Part shown: positions 7,988 to 17,119 of the stretch, in pieces
Layout: each line of letters opens with the position of its first letter
Numbering within the stretch: position 1 is the first letter of the stretch
Source of the DNA: an uncultured Bacteroides sp.
GTDB taxonomy: Bacteria > Bacteroidota > Bacteroidia > Bacteroidales > Bacteroidaceae
NCBI GenBank assembly: GCA_900555635.1
Contig: USLU01000002.1
Location: forward strand, 124,001-188,000
Length of the DNA stretch: 64,000 nucleotides
Direction of reading: 5' to 3'
Translations under genes and position numbers: made by a program
Notes under the pieces: generated by a model
What the model was told of the DNA's origin: nothing
What the model saw: the letters and a program-made list of their open reading frames with translations, nothing else
Databases searched by the model: none

Positions 7988-10309
7988 ATGAAGAAATATC
8001 TAAAAACCGATGAATGGAACATTATTGAAGATAGTTTTCATGCCGAGCACCAACGAATGTCCGAGAGTATATTCAGTCTTGGAAACGGCAGATTCGGACA
8101 ACGCGGAAATTTTGAAGAACCTTATCATAGCGACAGCTACCGTGGTTCCTTTGTGGCAGGTATCACTTTTTTAGATAAAACACGCGTAGGATGGTGGAAA
8201 AATGGCTTTCCAAAGTTCTATACCCGCATTCCCAATGCAGCCGACTGGAGTCGTATCAGTCTGCGTCTCATCGACGAGGAACTGGATCTGGCCGGGTGGG
8301 ATGTGAATAGCTTTAACCGCCGCCTGGATATGAAAGAAGGTGTGTCCTACCGGGATGTCGAAGTTACATCCCCCAGAGGTAACAAGCTTAGCATACACGT
8401 TGAGCATATTACCAATATGGCACAACCCAATCTTTGTCACATAAAATACAGTGTGACTTCCATCAACTATACCGGTAGAGCTTCTCTTGTACCCATTATA
8501 GACGGACATATAGTGGATGATACTGAATATCCCAACGAAAAAATATGGAACATACTACGTTCCGGCGCTACCAGTGATTGCGCCTATATTTGGACACAAA
8601 CCCGGCGGGAGGATGCACAGGTATGCTATGCTATGACTTATCAGTTTCTCAAAAATAATAAAGAGACAATTACCAATCCCATACGCATAGAAAAAGAGAA
8701 GCAAGTCGGCTTCAGCATAGGTACCGACATAAAACCGGGTGATACAATAACACTCCTTAAATATACCGCCATTGTTTCTTCGCTTTATTATGAACGCCAG
8801 GATTTGATAGATGTATCCATCTCTGAGGCTCAGAAAGCCAAAGCAACCGGTTGGGATACACTGCTGGACGAGCATCGCCAAGTGTGGCAAAACATTTGGG
8901 ATGAAGCCGACATTGTTATTGAAGGTGATCCGGAAGCGCAACAAGGTTTACGATATAATATATTCCAACTTTACCAAACTTACCGCGGTGACGATCCACG
9001 TCTGAACATAGGACCCAAAGGGTTCACCGGAGAAAAATACGGTGGCAATACCTATTGGAATACTGAATTGTGTTGTGTCCCCTTCTTTCTGCTCTCCACC
9101 TCTAAGGAAATTGCAAAAAATCTATTGATATACCGTTATAATCAACTTCCCAAAGCGATAGAAAATGCTAAGAAGCTAGGTTTCAACAATGGTGCCGCTC
9201 TTTTTCCGCAAGTAACGAACAATGGTGAAGAGTGCCACAGCGAATGGGAAATCACCTTTGAAGAAATTCATCGTAACAATATCATTGTTTATGCCATTGC
9301 CCAACACGCGACATTAACCGGTACACTGGATTATATAGCCAAATACGGGCTGGAAGTAATGATTGCCGTAAGCCGTTTCTGGAGCCAGCGCGTATCTTTT
9401 TCTCAGCCTAAGCAAAGGTATGTGATACTTGGAGTTACGGGACCAAACGAGTATGAAAATAACGTGGATAATAACTGGTACACGAATTTCTCATGTATCC
9501 GTTGCCTCACCACTACCCTTAGTTACCTCGAACTTATAGCCCGAAAATATCCCGATGAATATGCTCGTGTTCGCCGTGTTACCAATCTCAACCAGGCAGA
9601 AGAAAGTGAACATTGGAAAGACATCATTGCCCGCATGTACTTACCCGAAGATACAGAGAATGGCATCTTCATCCAAAATGACGGTTACATGGATAAGGTA
9701 CTGAAAAGTGTCGATGCCATTCCGATGGAAGAACGCCCCATCAACCAGCATTGGTCATGGGATCGTATTCTCCGCTCTTGTTACATCAAACAAAGTGATG
9801 TATTGCTTGGGCTATACCTTTACTACTATAGCTTTGATACGGAAACAATACGACGGAATTTTGAGTTCTATGAACCTAAGACAGTACACGAATCTTCTCT
9901 ATCACCACATATTCATTCTATTTTAGCTGCACGCATAGGTGAAGTAGAAAAAGCCTACCAACTCTTTTTACATGCTACCCGTCTCGACTTGGACGATTAT
10001 AACAATGAGACTGACCAAGGACTCCATATCACGAGTATGCCAGGTAGTTGGCTAGCCATAGTACGCGGATTTGCAGGATTACAAATACATGGAGATGTAT
10101 TAAGTTTCTCACCAGTCATCCCAAAGAAATGGAATAGTTATTCGTTTAAAATCAATTATTTAGGTAACACCTTATCAATCCATGTAGGAAAGAATATAGA
10201 AATTTCACTCATTACCGGTACAGAACTGAACATAGATGTGTATCAAAACGTTTATATTCTCAAACAAGGCGTAAATCTGATAATAGATAAAACGGATGTA
10301 GTTAACTAA
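7988..10309 (+). CDS. GH65 family alpha-glucoside phosphorylase
   Basis: This is a 773-residue GH65 enzyme with no signal peptide, so it is cytoplasmic. The ATG at 7988 is preferred to an in-frame TTG at 7973. The N-terminal beta-sandwich begins after SIFSLGNGRFGQRGNFEE. The (alpha/alpha)6 catalytic domain carries GVTGPNEYENN with Glu488 as the likely general acid, then IKQSDVLLGLY. The phosphate-loop motif HESSLSPHIHSILAA marks it as a phosphorylase rather than a hydrolase. GH65 phosphorylases cleave maltose, trehalose, kojibiose, nigerose or similar alpha-glucosides to glucose and beta-glucose 1-phosphate. Which one is used here cannot be decided from motifs alone. Its own promoter suggests expression separate from the susCD block. 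Confidence 0.9.
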   Translation: MKKYLKTDEWNIIEDSFHAEHQRMSESIFSLGNGRFGQRGNFEEPYHSDSYRGSFVAGITFLDKTRVGWWKNGFPKFYTRIPNAADWSRISLRLIDEELDLAGWDVNSFNRRLDMKEGVSYRDVEVTSPRGNKLSIHVEHITNMAQPNLCHIKYSVTSINYTGRASLVPIIDGHIVDDTEYPNEKIWNILRSGATSDCAYIWTQTRREDAQVCYAMTYQFLKNNKETITNPIRIEKEKQVGFSIGTDIKPGDTITLLKYTAIVSSLYYERQDLIDVSISEAQKAKATGWDTLLDEHRQVWQNIWDEADIVIEGDPEAQQGLRYNIFQLYQTYRGDDPRLNIGPKGFTGEKYGGNTYWNTELCCVPFFLLSTSKEIAKNLLIYRYNQLPKAIENAKKLGFNNGAALFPQVTNNGEECHSEWEITFEEIHRNNIIVYAIAQHATLTGTLDYIAKYGLEVMIAVSRFWSQRVSFSQPKQRYVILGVTGPNEYENNVDNNWYTNFSCIRCLTTTLSYLELIARKYPDEYARVRRVTNLNQAEESEHWKDIIARMYLPEDTENGIFIQNDGYMDKVLKSVDAIPMEERPINQHWSWDRILRSCYIKQSDVLLGLYLYYYSFDTETIRRNFEFYEPKTVHESSLSPHIHSILAARIGEVEKAYQLFLHATRLDLDDYNNETDQGLHITSMPGSWLAIVRGFAGLQIHGDVLSFSPVIPKKWNSYSFKINYLGNTLSIHVGKNIEISLITGTELNIDVYQNVYILKQGVNLIIDKTDVVN

Positions 10310-10397
10310 AAACAATCAGACAACAAGACTTTTCACATCTGCTTGGGCTCTTTACATCTTTGCGCCTCAAATTGGACAACTAAATACTAATTATTCA

Positions 10398-11459
10398 ATG
10401 AAAAAGATGTACCAGTTCGCCTTAGTAGCCATGACTGTGTTCATGGCAGCATGCGGGCAAAAAAAAGAAGCACAAGAGACTTTCATCCGACCAGTTAAAA
10501 CTGCTACGGTAAGCTCACAATCGGTAATAAGGAAAGACTTTTCCGGCGTTGTAGAAGCGGTGGAATATGTAAAATTAGCTTTCAGAGTCAGTGGACAAAT
10601 CATTAATCTGCCAGTAGTAGAGGGTCAGAAAGTTAAAAAGGGGCAATTGATTGCCGCTATTGATCCACGCGACATCTCCCTGCAATATGCGGCTGACAAA
10701 GCCGCTTATGAAACAGCAGCTGCACAGGTGGAGCGTAACAAACGATTATTGGCACGCCAGGCTATCTCCGTACAGGAATACGAAATAAGCGAAGCCAATT
10801 ATCAGAAAGCAAAATCGGCATACGAATTATCTAGTAACAACATGCGCGATACAAAACTGACGGCTCCATTCGACGGCTCAATAGAGAAACGCTTAGTAGA
10901 GAATTATCAACGCGTCAACTCCGGCGAAGGAATTGTACAATTAGTTAATACTCAGAAGCTACGCATCAAGTTCACCGTACCCGATGCTTACCTCTACCTT
11001 CTCCGTGCTAAAGATCAGAATTATCAAGTAGAGTTCGATACTTATAAAGGAAATAAATTCAATGCCAAACTGGAAGAATATCTCGATATCTCTACAGATG
11101 GAACAGGCATTCCGGTTACTATCACTATTGATGACCCTAAATTTGACCGTGCACTTTATGATGTAAAGCCCGGGTTTACTTGTAACATCATGCTGGCGTC
11201 TGAGATAGGTCCTTTCCTTGAAGAAAAGATGATGAGTATTCCTTTAAGTGCCATATTCAGTGAAAGTGAAGGCAATAAAAAGTACGTCTGGGTAGTTAAC
11301 AATAATAAAGTAAGCCGCCGCGAAATAACCGTCTATACCCCTACCGGCGAATCGGATGCACTTATTTCTGCCGGACTGAAACCGGATGAAACCATCGTGA
11401 TAGCAGGAGTGCATCAATTGGTGGAAGGAGAAACTGTAAAAGTTATAACTCATAATTAA
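10398..11459 (+). CDS. RND efflux periplasmic adaptor (membrane fusion protein), lipoprotein
   Basis: First gene of a three-gene tripartite efflux operon. The lipoprotein signal is MKKMYQFALVAMTVFMAAC with Cys19 as the acylated residue. The protein then shows the HlyD/AcrA order: a lipoyl half-motif (VKKGQLIAAIDPRD), an alpha-hairpin (about residues 90-145), the second lipoyl half (KLTAPFDGSIEKRLVENYQRV), a beta-barrel, and a membrane-proximal domain ending VAGVHQLVEGETVKV. At 353 residues it is normal for the family. The pump gene starts 5 bases after the stop. The substrate range is unknown. Confidence 0.93.
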   Translation: MKKMYQFALVAMTVFMAACGQKKEAQETFIRPVKTATVSSQSVIRKDFSGVVEAVEYVKLAFRVSGQIINLPVVEGQKVKKGQLIAAIDPRDISLQYAADKAAYETAAAQVERNKRLLARQAISVQEYEISEANYQKAKSAYELSSNNMRDTKLTAPFDGSIEKRLVENYQRVNSGEGIVQLVNTQKLRIKFTVPDAYLYLLRAKDQNYQVEFDTYKGNKFNAKLEEYLDISTDGTGIPVTITIDDPKFDRALYDVKPGFTCNIMLASEIGPFLEEKMMSIPLSAIFSESEGNKKYVWVVNNNKVSRREITVYTPTGESDALISAGLKPDETIVIAGVHQLVEGETVKVITHN

Positions 11460-11464
11460 ATAAC

Positions 11465-14400
11465 ATGAACCTAGCCAAATATGCATTAAACAACACGAAG
11501 ATAATCTATTTCTTTCTTGCTGTGTTGCTAATCGGGGGAATCTATTCATTCACCCAATTAGGGAAGAAAGAAGATGCGCCATTTGTCATAAAATCGGCGG
11601 TCATCATGACCCGTTATCCGGGCGCAGAACCTGCCGAGGTTGAACGGCTCATTACCGAACCCATTTCCCGCGAAATACAAAGTATGAGCGGAGTCTATAA
11701 GATAAAATCGGAATCCATGTATGGGGTTTCGAAAATTACTTTCGAGTTACAACCTTCGCTTGCAGCCGAGTCCATCCCGCAGAAATGGGATGAGTTAAGG
11801 CGTAAGGTACTTAATATACAGCCGCAACTACCTTCAGGCGCTTCTGTGCCTACTGTTTCCGATGACTTCGGAGATGTATTCGGTATCTATTACGGACTGG
11901 TAGCCGATGACGGCTTCTCTTACGAAGAGATGCGCAATTGGGCAGAGCGTATCAAAACGCAAGTAATTACTGCCGATGGAGTTATGAAAGTGGCTTTATT
12001 CGGAACCCAAACAGAAGTAATCAATATCTCGATTACTGTTAATAAATTGGCGGGAATAGGTATTGACCCGAAGCAATTGGCCCAACTGTTACAATCTCAG
12101 AATCAAATCATCAATACAGGAGAAATCACTGCCGGAGAACAACAATTACGTATTGTTGCCAATGGTACATACACCACGATTGACGACATTCGCAACCAAG
12201 CCATCACTACCTCTGCCGGACAATTCAAACTAGGAGATATTGCCGTCATAGAGAAAGGCTATATGGACCCGCCGAGCACCATTATGCACGTAGATGGTAA
12301 ACGGGCGATTGGCATCGGTGTGTCTACCGACCCGACGAAAGACGTTGTACAGACCGGTGAACTGGTTGACCAAAAGTTGGCTCAGATACTTCCATTAGTC
12401 CCTGTTGGTCTGGAGATGGTGAGCCTATACCCGGAAAACGTAATTGCCAAAGAAGCCAACAATGGATTCATTATCAACCTAATAGAATCAATTTTAATTG
12501 TAATAGTCATCATCATGCTGGTGATGGGAATGCGTGCAGGGCTCTTGATTGGCTCATCATTGGTTTTCTCCATTGGAGGTACGCTACTTATTATGTCCTT
12601 CATGGGGGTAGGATTAAACCGGACTTCACTAGCCGGTTTCATCATCGCCATGGGTATGCTGGTAGATAATGCCATTGTGGTTACAGATAATGCCCAGATA
12701 GCCATTGCCAGAGGTATGGATCGTCGGAATGCATTGATAAATGGAGCTACCGGCCCACAATGGGGTTTATTAGGAGCTACTTTTATCGCCGTATGTTCGT
12801 TTCTGCCGCTCTATCTTGCTCCATCTGCGGTGGCGGAAATTGTAAAACCGCTATTCGTAGTGCTTGCCATATCACTGGGGCTCAGCTGGATACTGGCGCT
12901 TACGCAGACTACTACATTCGGTAACTTTATACTGAAAGCTAAGCCGGACAATGTAGGAAAAGATCCTTTTGATAAACCTTTTTATCACAAGTTCGCCTCT
13001 ATCTTGGGGGTGCTTATTAAGAAGAAAGTACTCACTTTGACTACTATTGTAGTACTTTTTGTGACGTCTTTGATTGTAATGGGCTTAATGCCGCAAAACT
13101 TCTTCCCGTCTTTGGATAAGCCCTATTTCCGTGCAGATATATTCTATCCGGAGGGTTACAGCATCAACGACGTAGAAAAAGAGATGAAAAAGGTCGAGGC
13201 TCATCTGATGCAATTGCCACAAGTAAAACGTGTATCGACCACAATGGGGAGTACTCCGCTTCGATACTATCTGGCATCCACCTCAGTCGGTCCGAAACCC
13301 AACTTTGCCAATGTCCTTATAGAACTGACCGACAGCAAATATACAAAGGAATACGAACAGGATTTTGACGAATATATGAAGGCCAATTATCCTAATGCCA
13401 TCACTCGTGCAAGTCTGTTTAAGTTATCTCCTGCTACGGATGCAGCTATAGAAATCGGCTTTATCGGGAATAACGTAGATACGTTGGTCATGCTGACCAA
13501 CAAGGCGTTGGAAATCATGCACCGTGACCCGGACCTGATTAATATCAGAAATTCATGGGGTAATAAGATTCCTGTTTGGAAGCCTATCTACAGTCCCGAA
13601 CGTGCACAACCGTTAGGTGTTTCACGCCAAAGCATGGCGCAAAGTATTCAGATAGGTACAAGCGGCATGACATTAGGAGAGTTCCGTCAAGGTGACCAGG
13701 TATTGCCTATCTTATTGAAAAATAATTCATTCGATACATTCAGAATCAACGATATGCGCACGCTTCCGGTGTTCGGTTCAACCAAAGATGCCACTACGTT
13801 GGAGCAGGTAGTCAGCAAGTTTGATTTCGAGTACAAGTTCAGTAATGTGAAAGATTATAACCGCGAAATGGTCATGATGGCACAAGCTGACCCACGCCGT
13901 GGAATAAACGCAGTCACAGCATTCAACCGGATATGGGATCAGGTGCAAAATGAAATACAAGTACCCAAAGGATATACCATGAAGTATTTCGGAGAACAAG
14001 AAAGCCAGGTAGAGTCTAATGAAGCATTAGCCGCAAATCTACCATTAACATTCATGTTGATGTTTATCACCTTGTTGTTCTTGTTCCGTACATACCGTAA
14101 ACCGATTGTTATCCTACTGATGTTGCCGTTAATCTTTATCGGTGTAGTATTGGGACTTATTGTATTGGGCAAGTCATTCGACTTCTTCGCCATCCTCGGT
14201 TTGCTGGGGTTGATCGGTATGAACATCAAGAATGCTATCGTACTGATTGACCAAATCGACATAGAAACAGCCGCCGGGAAAGCTCCTCGTGAAGCTGTTA
14301 TCAGTGCCACGACCAGCCGTATTATTCCGGTAGCCATGGCATCGGGCACCACAATCCTGGGTATGTTACCACTATTGTTCGATGCAATGTTTGGGGGTAT

Positions 14401-14497
14401 GGCGGCTACAATTATGGGCGGTTTGTTAATAGCCTCAGCCTTGACACTGTTTGTATTGCCGGTAGCTTATTGCGCCATACATAAGATTAAAGGATGA
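11465..14497 (+). CDS. RND efflux transporter permease (AcrB-like inner membrane pump)
   Basis: This 1010-residue proton-driven pump has the usual two-fold layout: TM1 near residues 13-30, a periplasmic loop, TMs 2-6, a second loop from ~550, and TMs 8-12. The TM4 relay reads GMLVDNAIVV, where AcrB has two adjacent Asp. Here Asp401 is kept but the next residue is Asn402. The TM10 Lys is present in GMNIKNAIVLIDQ. The substitution may define a subfamily rather than a defect, since the rest is intact. It lies between the adaptor and TolC-like genes and should assemble with them. Confidence 0.94.
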   Translation: MNLAKYALNNTKIIYFFLAVLLIGGIYSFTQLGKKEDAPFVIKSAVIMTRYPGAEPAEVERLITEPISREIQSMSGVYKIKSESMYGVSKITFELQPSLAAESIPQKWDELRRKVLNIQPQLPSGASVPTVSDDFGDVFGIYYGLVADDGFSYEEMRNWAERIKTQVITADGVMKVALFGTQTEVINISITVNKLAGIGIDPKQLAQLLQSQNQIINTGEITAGEQQLRIVANGTYTTIDDIRNQAITTSAGQFKLGDIAVIEKGYMDPPSTIMHVDGKRAIGIGVSTDPTKDVVQTGELVDQKLAQILPLVPVGLEMVSLYPENVIAKEANNGFIINLIESILIVIVIIMLVMGMRAGLLIGSSLVFSIGGTLLIMSFMGVGLNRTSLAGFIIAMGMLVDNAIVVTDNAQIAIARGMDRRNALINGATGPQWGLLGATFIAVCSFLPLYLAPSAVAEIVKPLFVVLAISLGLSWILALTQTTTFGNFILKAKPDNVGKDPFDKPFYHKFASILGVLIKKKVLTLTTIVVLFVTSLIVMGLMPQNFFPSLDKPYFRADIFYPEGYSINDVEKEMKKVEAHLMQLPQVKRVSTTMGSTPLRYYLASTSVGPKPNFANVLIELTDSKYTKEYEQDFDEYMKANYPNAITRASLFKLSPATDAAIEIGFIGNNVDTLVMLTNKALEIMHRDPDLINIRNSWGNKIPVWKPIYSPERAQPLGVSRQSMAQSIQIGTSGMTLGEFRQGDQVLPILLKNNSFDTFRINDMRTLPVFGSTKDATTLEQVVSKFDFEYKFSNVKDYNREMVMMAQADPRRGINAVTAFNRIWDQVQNEIQVPKGYTMKYFGEQESQVESNEALAANLPLTFMLMFITLLFLFRTYRKPIVILLMLPLIFIGVVLGLIVLGKSFDFFAILGLLGLIGMNIKNAIVLIDQIDIETAAGKAPREAVISATTSRIIPVAMASGTTILGMLPLLFDAMFGGMAATIMGGLLIASALTLFVLPVAYCAIHKIKG

Positions 14498-14536
14498 GGG
14501 CAAGGAAATTGAGTTACGGATTACAAATTACGATTT

Positions 14537-15808
14537 ATGAAAACGAATATAATTATACTATTTCTGCTCGGTCTCGGTATCAATGCCGGGGCACAGCAAG
14601 ATTATTTGAGTCGTGAGGCATATCGGGATAAAGTTGCTTCATACAGCCAAGTGCTCAAGCAGCAACGCCTGAATACCCTGGCAAGTACGGAAGCTCGAAA
14701 GATAGCCATGACCGGCTTCCTTCCAAAGATAGATATCACTGCTGAAGGTACTGCCAATCTGAACCACTTGGATATGTGGAATAGCCCCGCAGGACAATAC
14801 CGCCCCTATACTTACCAAGCTTTGGCAACTCTGGGGCAGCCGTTATACACCGGTGGAGCGCTGAATGCACAAAAGAATATGGCTAAAGCAGACGAAAGTC
14901 TTGCACGACTCAGCGAAGAACTGACCATGGATCAGATTCACTACCAAAGTGACGCTGTATATTGGAATGCTTCTGCCGCACATGCCATGCTACAAGCCGC
15001 CAAACAATACGAAGATATTGTAAACCAACAATACAATATCATCAATGATCGTTTTAGCGATGGTGCTATCAGCCGTACGGATTTACTGATGATTTCCACT
15101 CGTAAGAAAGAAGCAGAGTTACAATACATCAAAGCACGCCAGAATTATACACTGGCTTTGCAGCAACTCAATATCCTTATGGGAGTAAAACCGGATGTCC
15201 CGGTAGACAGCCTGAGTGATATCGGAACGATATGCGAACCAGTACAACAACTCAGTTTCGACGAAGTATTAAACCGCCGGGCCGATTACGCCAGTACAGA
15301 AGTAAATATCGCCAAGAGTGAAGCACAACGCCGGGCAGCTCTCAGCAAATACAATCCACAAGTAAATATGTTTCTTGCAACGGGTTGGGACACGGGTGTC
15401 GCTTACATGGGGCAGACAGTTGTGCATACCCCTATTGCGGGATTGAATGTAAACATCCCCATCTTCCGTTGGGGTGCCCGCTTCAAAACTAACCGGCAGC
15501 AGAAGGCATATATCGGTATTCAAAAGCTACAACAGAGCTATATCTCAGATGGTATTCTAGAAGAGTTCTCCGCTGCCAACACAAAGTTGACTGAAACGGA
15601 ACAACAAGTGAAGACCGCTAAAGAAAATATGGCACTTGCCGATGAGAACCTTGATTTAGCGACCTTCTCTTACAACGAAGGAAAAGCCAGCATGGTAGAT
15701 GTCCTTTCGGCGCAATTGTCGTGGACCCAAGCCCATACAAACCTGATTAACGCTTTACTAGCCGAAAAGATGGCAGTAGCTGAGTATAGAAAGGTTATTA
15801 GCGAATAA
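14537..15808 (+). CDS. TolC-family outer membrane efflux protein
   Basis: Third gene of the efflux operon, 39 bases after the pump gene. It begins with a signal peptide (MKTNIIILFLLGLGINAGAQ). Two repeats rich in long amphipathic helices are typical of OEP domains: residues ~30-210 (EARKIAMTGFLPKIDITAEG, QNYTLALQQLNILMGVKPD) and ~220-420 (AQRRAALSKYNPQVNMFLAT, TAKENMALADENLDLATFSY). At 423 residues it is normal. It would form the trimeric exit duct. A strong bidirectional terminator follows 12 bases after the stop. Confidence 0.93.
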   Translation: MKTNIIILFLLGLGINAGAQQDYLSREAYRDKVASYSQVLKQQRLNTLASTEARKIAMTGFLPKIDITAEGTANLNHLDMWNSPAGQYRPYTYQALATLGQPLYTGGALNAQKNMAKADESLARLSEELTMDQIHYQSDAVYWNASAAHAMLQAAKQYEDIVNQQYNIINDRFSDGAISRTDLLMISTRKKEAELQYIKARQNYTLALQQLNILMGVKPDVPVDSLSDIGTICEPVQQLSFDEVLNRRADYASTEVNIAKSEAQRRAALSKYNPQVNMFLATGWDTGVAYMGQTVVHTPIAGLNVNIPIFRWGARFKTNRQQKAYIGIQKLQQSYISDGILEEFSAANTKLTETEQQVKTAKENMALADENLDLATFSYNEGKASMVDVLSAQLSWTQAHTNLINALLAEKMAVAEYRKVISE

Positions 15809-15819
15809 GAGCACTTAAC

Positions 15820-15866
15820 AAAAATAGGGCTGACTTGGTGAAAATACCAATCAGCCCTATTTTTTT
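15820..15866. terminator. Bidirectional terminator between efflux and decarboxylase operons
   Basis: AAATAGGGCTGA-c-TTGGT pairs with ACCAATCAGCCCTATTT. This gives a stem of about 17 bp with one bulged C, a short loop (GAAAAT) and a T-run on each strand. It separates convergent operons. Confidence 0.85.
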
Positions 15867-15883
15867 ATTCATTAAAGTGCTAT

Positions 15884-17119
15884 TTATCCCAAGAATGAAA
15901 TCAGTACACCGGCTGCTACCGCTGAACCGATTACGCCGGAAATATTACTGGACATACAGTAATTCAACACATGATTCTTCGGGTCATACTTGGTAGCAAT
16001 GTCATTGCAGACACGGCTTGCCATAGGTACCGCACTCAGTCCGGTTGCACCGATCAGCGGATTGATCTTCTTCTTGCTAAACAAGTTGAATAACTTCACA
16101 AAGAAGATACCGCCTGTAATAGACAAGGCAAATGCAAGGAAGCCACCCACTACAATACCAATAGTCGTCCAGTTAAGGAATGCCGCGCTCGTCATAGTAG
16201 CACCGACACTCAGTCCCAGGAATATAGTGGCAGCATTCATGATGCTGTTTGCAGCAGCGTCAAACAAACGGCTGGTATCGGAACCGATTTCCTTAATCAG
16301 ATTACCGAACATCAACATACCAATCAAAGGCACTGCCGTCGGCACAAATAAAGCAACGACCGTAGTTACTGCAATCGGGAAAATAATCTTCAGTACACGC
16401 AGATTCTTGATCTCCGTTTTTGACGGATAAAGCTTCTCTTGTTCCTTCATATTAATCATCAATTCCTTCTTACTGCAAAACAATTTTACAACTAAAGGAA
16501 TTATTACCGGTACAAGTGCCATATAAGAATAGGCAGCAATAGCAATCGGTCCCAGTAAGTGAGGAGCTAACTTAATAGTAGTAAAGATAGCCGTCGGACC
16601 ATCAGCACCACCGATAATACCCAGTGCACCGGCTTCCTGCGGAGTAAATCCTATCATTACGGCACACAACAATACTGTAAAGATACCCAACTGTGCAGCT
16701 GCACCAAATATAGACAATCGTAAATTACGAAGCATCGGACCAAAGTCTGTCAACGCACCTACCCCCATAAAGATGACAGGAGGCAAGAAACCGGTCTTAA
16801 TCAACATATAATAGATGAAGTTCATCAGTCCAAGGTCGTGCGCAATCTCGTGCAACGGCATTTCCCAAATGTTCTTCAATACCCCGTTCACCATGACCAT
16901 TCCGTTTTCATCTGCTTGAATCACACCCATGTCACCACCGGGAAAATTGGCAATAAGCACACCGAAAGCGATGGGCACCAATAACAGCGGTTCATAGTGT
17001 TTCTTAATACCTAAATAAAGCAGGATGAAAGCAATGGCATACATCACGAGGAACGACGGATCGGCAATGATATTGCTGAACGCCGTCATGTCATAGAGTT
17101 TTGCAAATATTTCTTCCAT
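15884..17119 (-). CDS. Sodium-translocating decarboxylase, beta subunit
   Basis: A 411-residue integral membrane protein of the OadB/MmdB/GcdB family, which couples decarboxylation of a carboxybiotin intermediate to sodium export. It has roughly nine to eleven hydrophobic segments. Family motifs include MGVGALTDFGPML, GIIGGADGPTAIF (with the Asp used for sodium coupling) and AVPMASRVCNDIATKYDPKN near the C-terminus. Its ATG overlaps the alpha-subunit stop (ATGA at 17119), so translation is coupled. It is the last gene of the gamma-alpha-beta operon. Confidence 0.93.
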   Translation of the reverse strand: MEEIFAKLYDMTAFSNIIADPSFLVMYAIAFILLYLGIKKHYEPLLLVPIAFGVLIANFPGGDMGVIQADENGMVMVNGVLKNIWEMPLHEIAHDLGLMNFIYYMLIKTGFLPPVIFMGVGALTDFGPMLRNLRLSIFGAAAQLGIFTVLLCAVMIGFTPQEAGALGIIGGADGPTAIFTTIKLAPHLLGPIAIAAYSYMALVPVIIPLVVKLFCSKKELMINMKEQEKLYPSKTEIKNLRVLKIIFPIAVTTVVALFVPTAVPLIGMLMFGNLIKEIGSDTSRLFDAAANSIMNAATIFLGLSVGATMTSAAFLNWTTIGIVVGGFLAFALSITGGIFFVKLFNLFSKKKINPLIGATGLSAVPMASRVCNDIATKYDPKNHVLNYCMSSNISGVIGSAVAAGVLISFLG

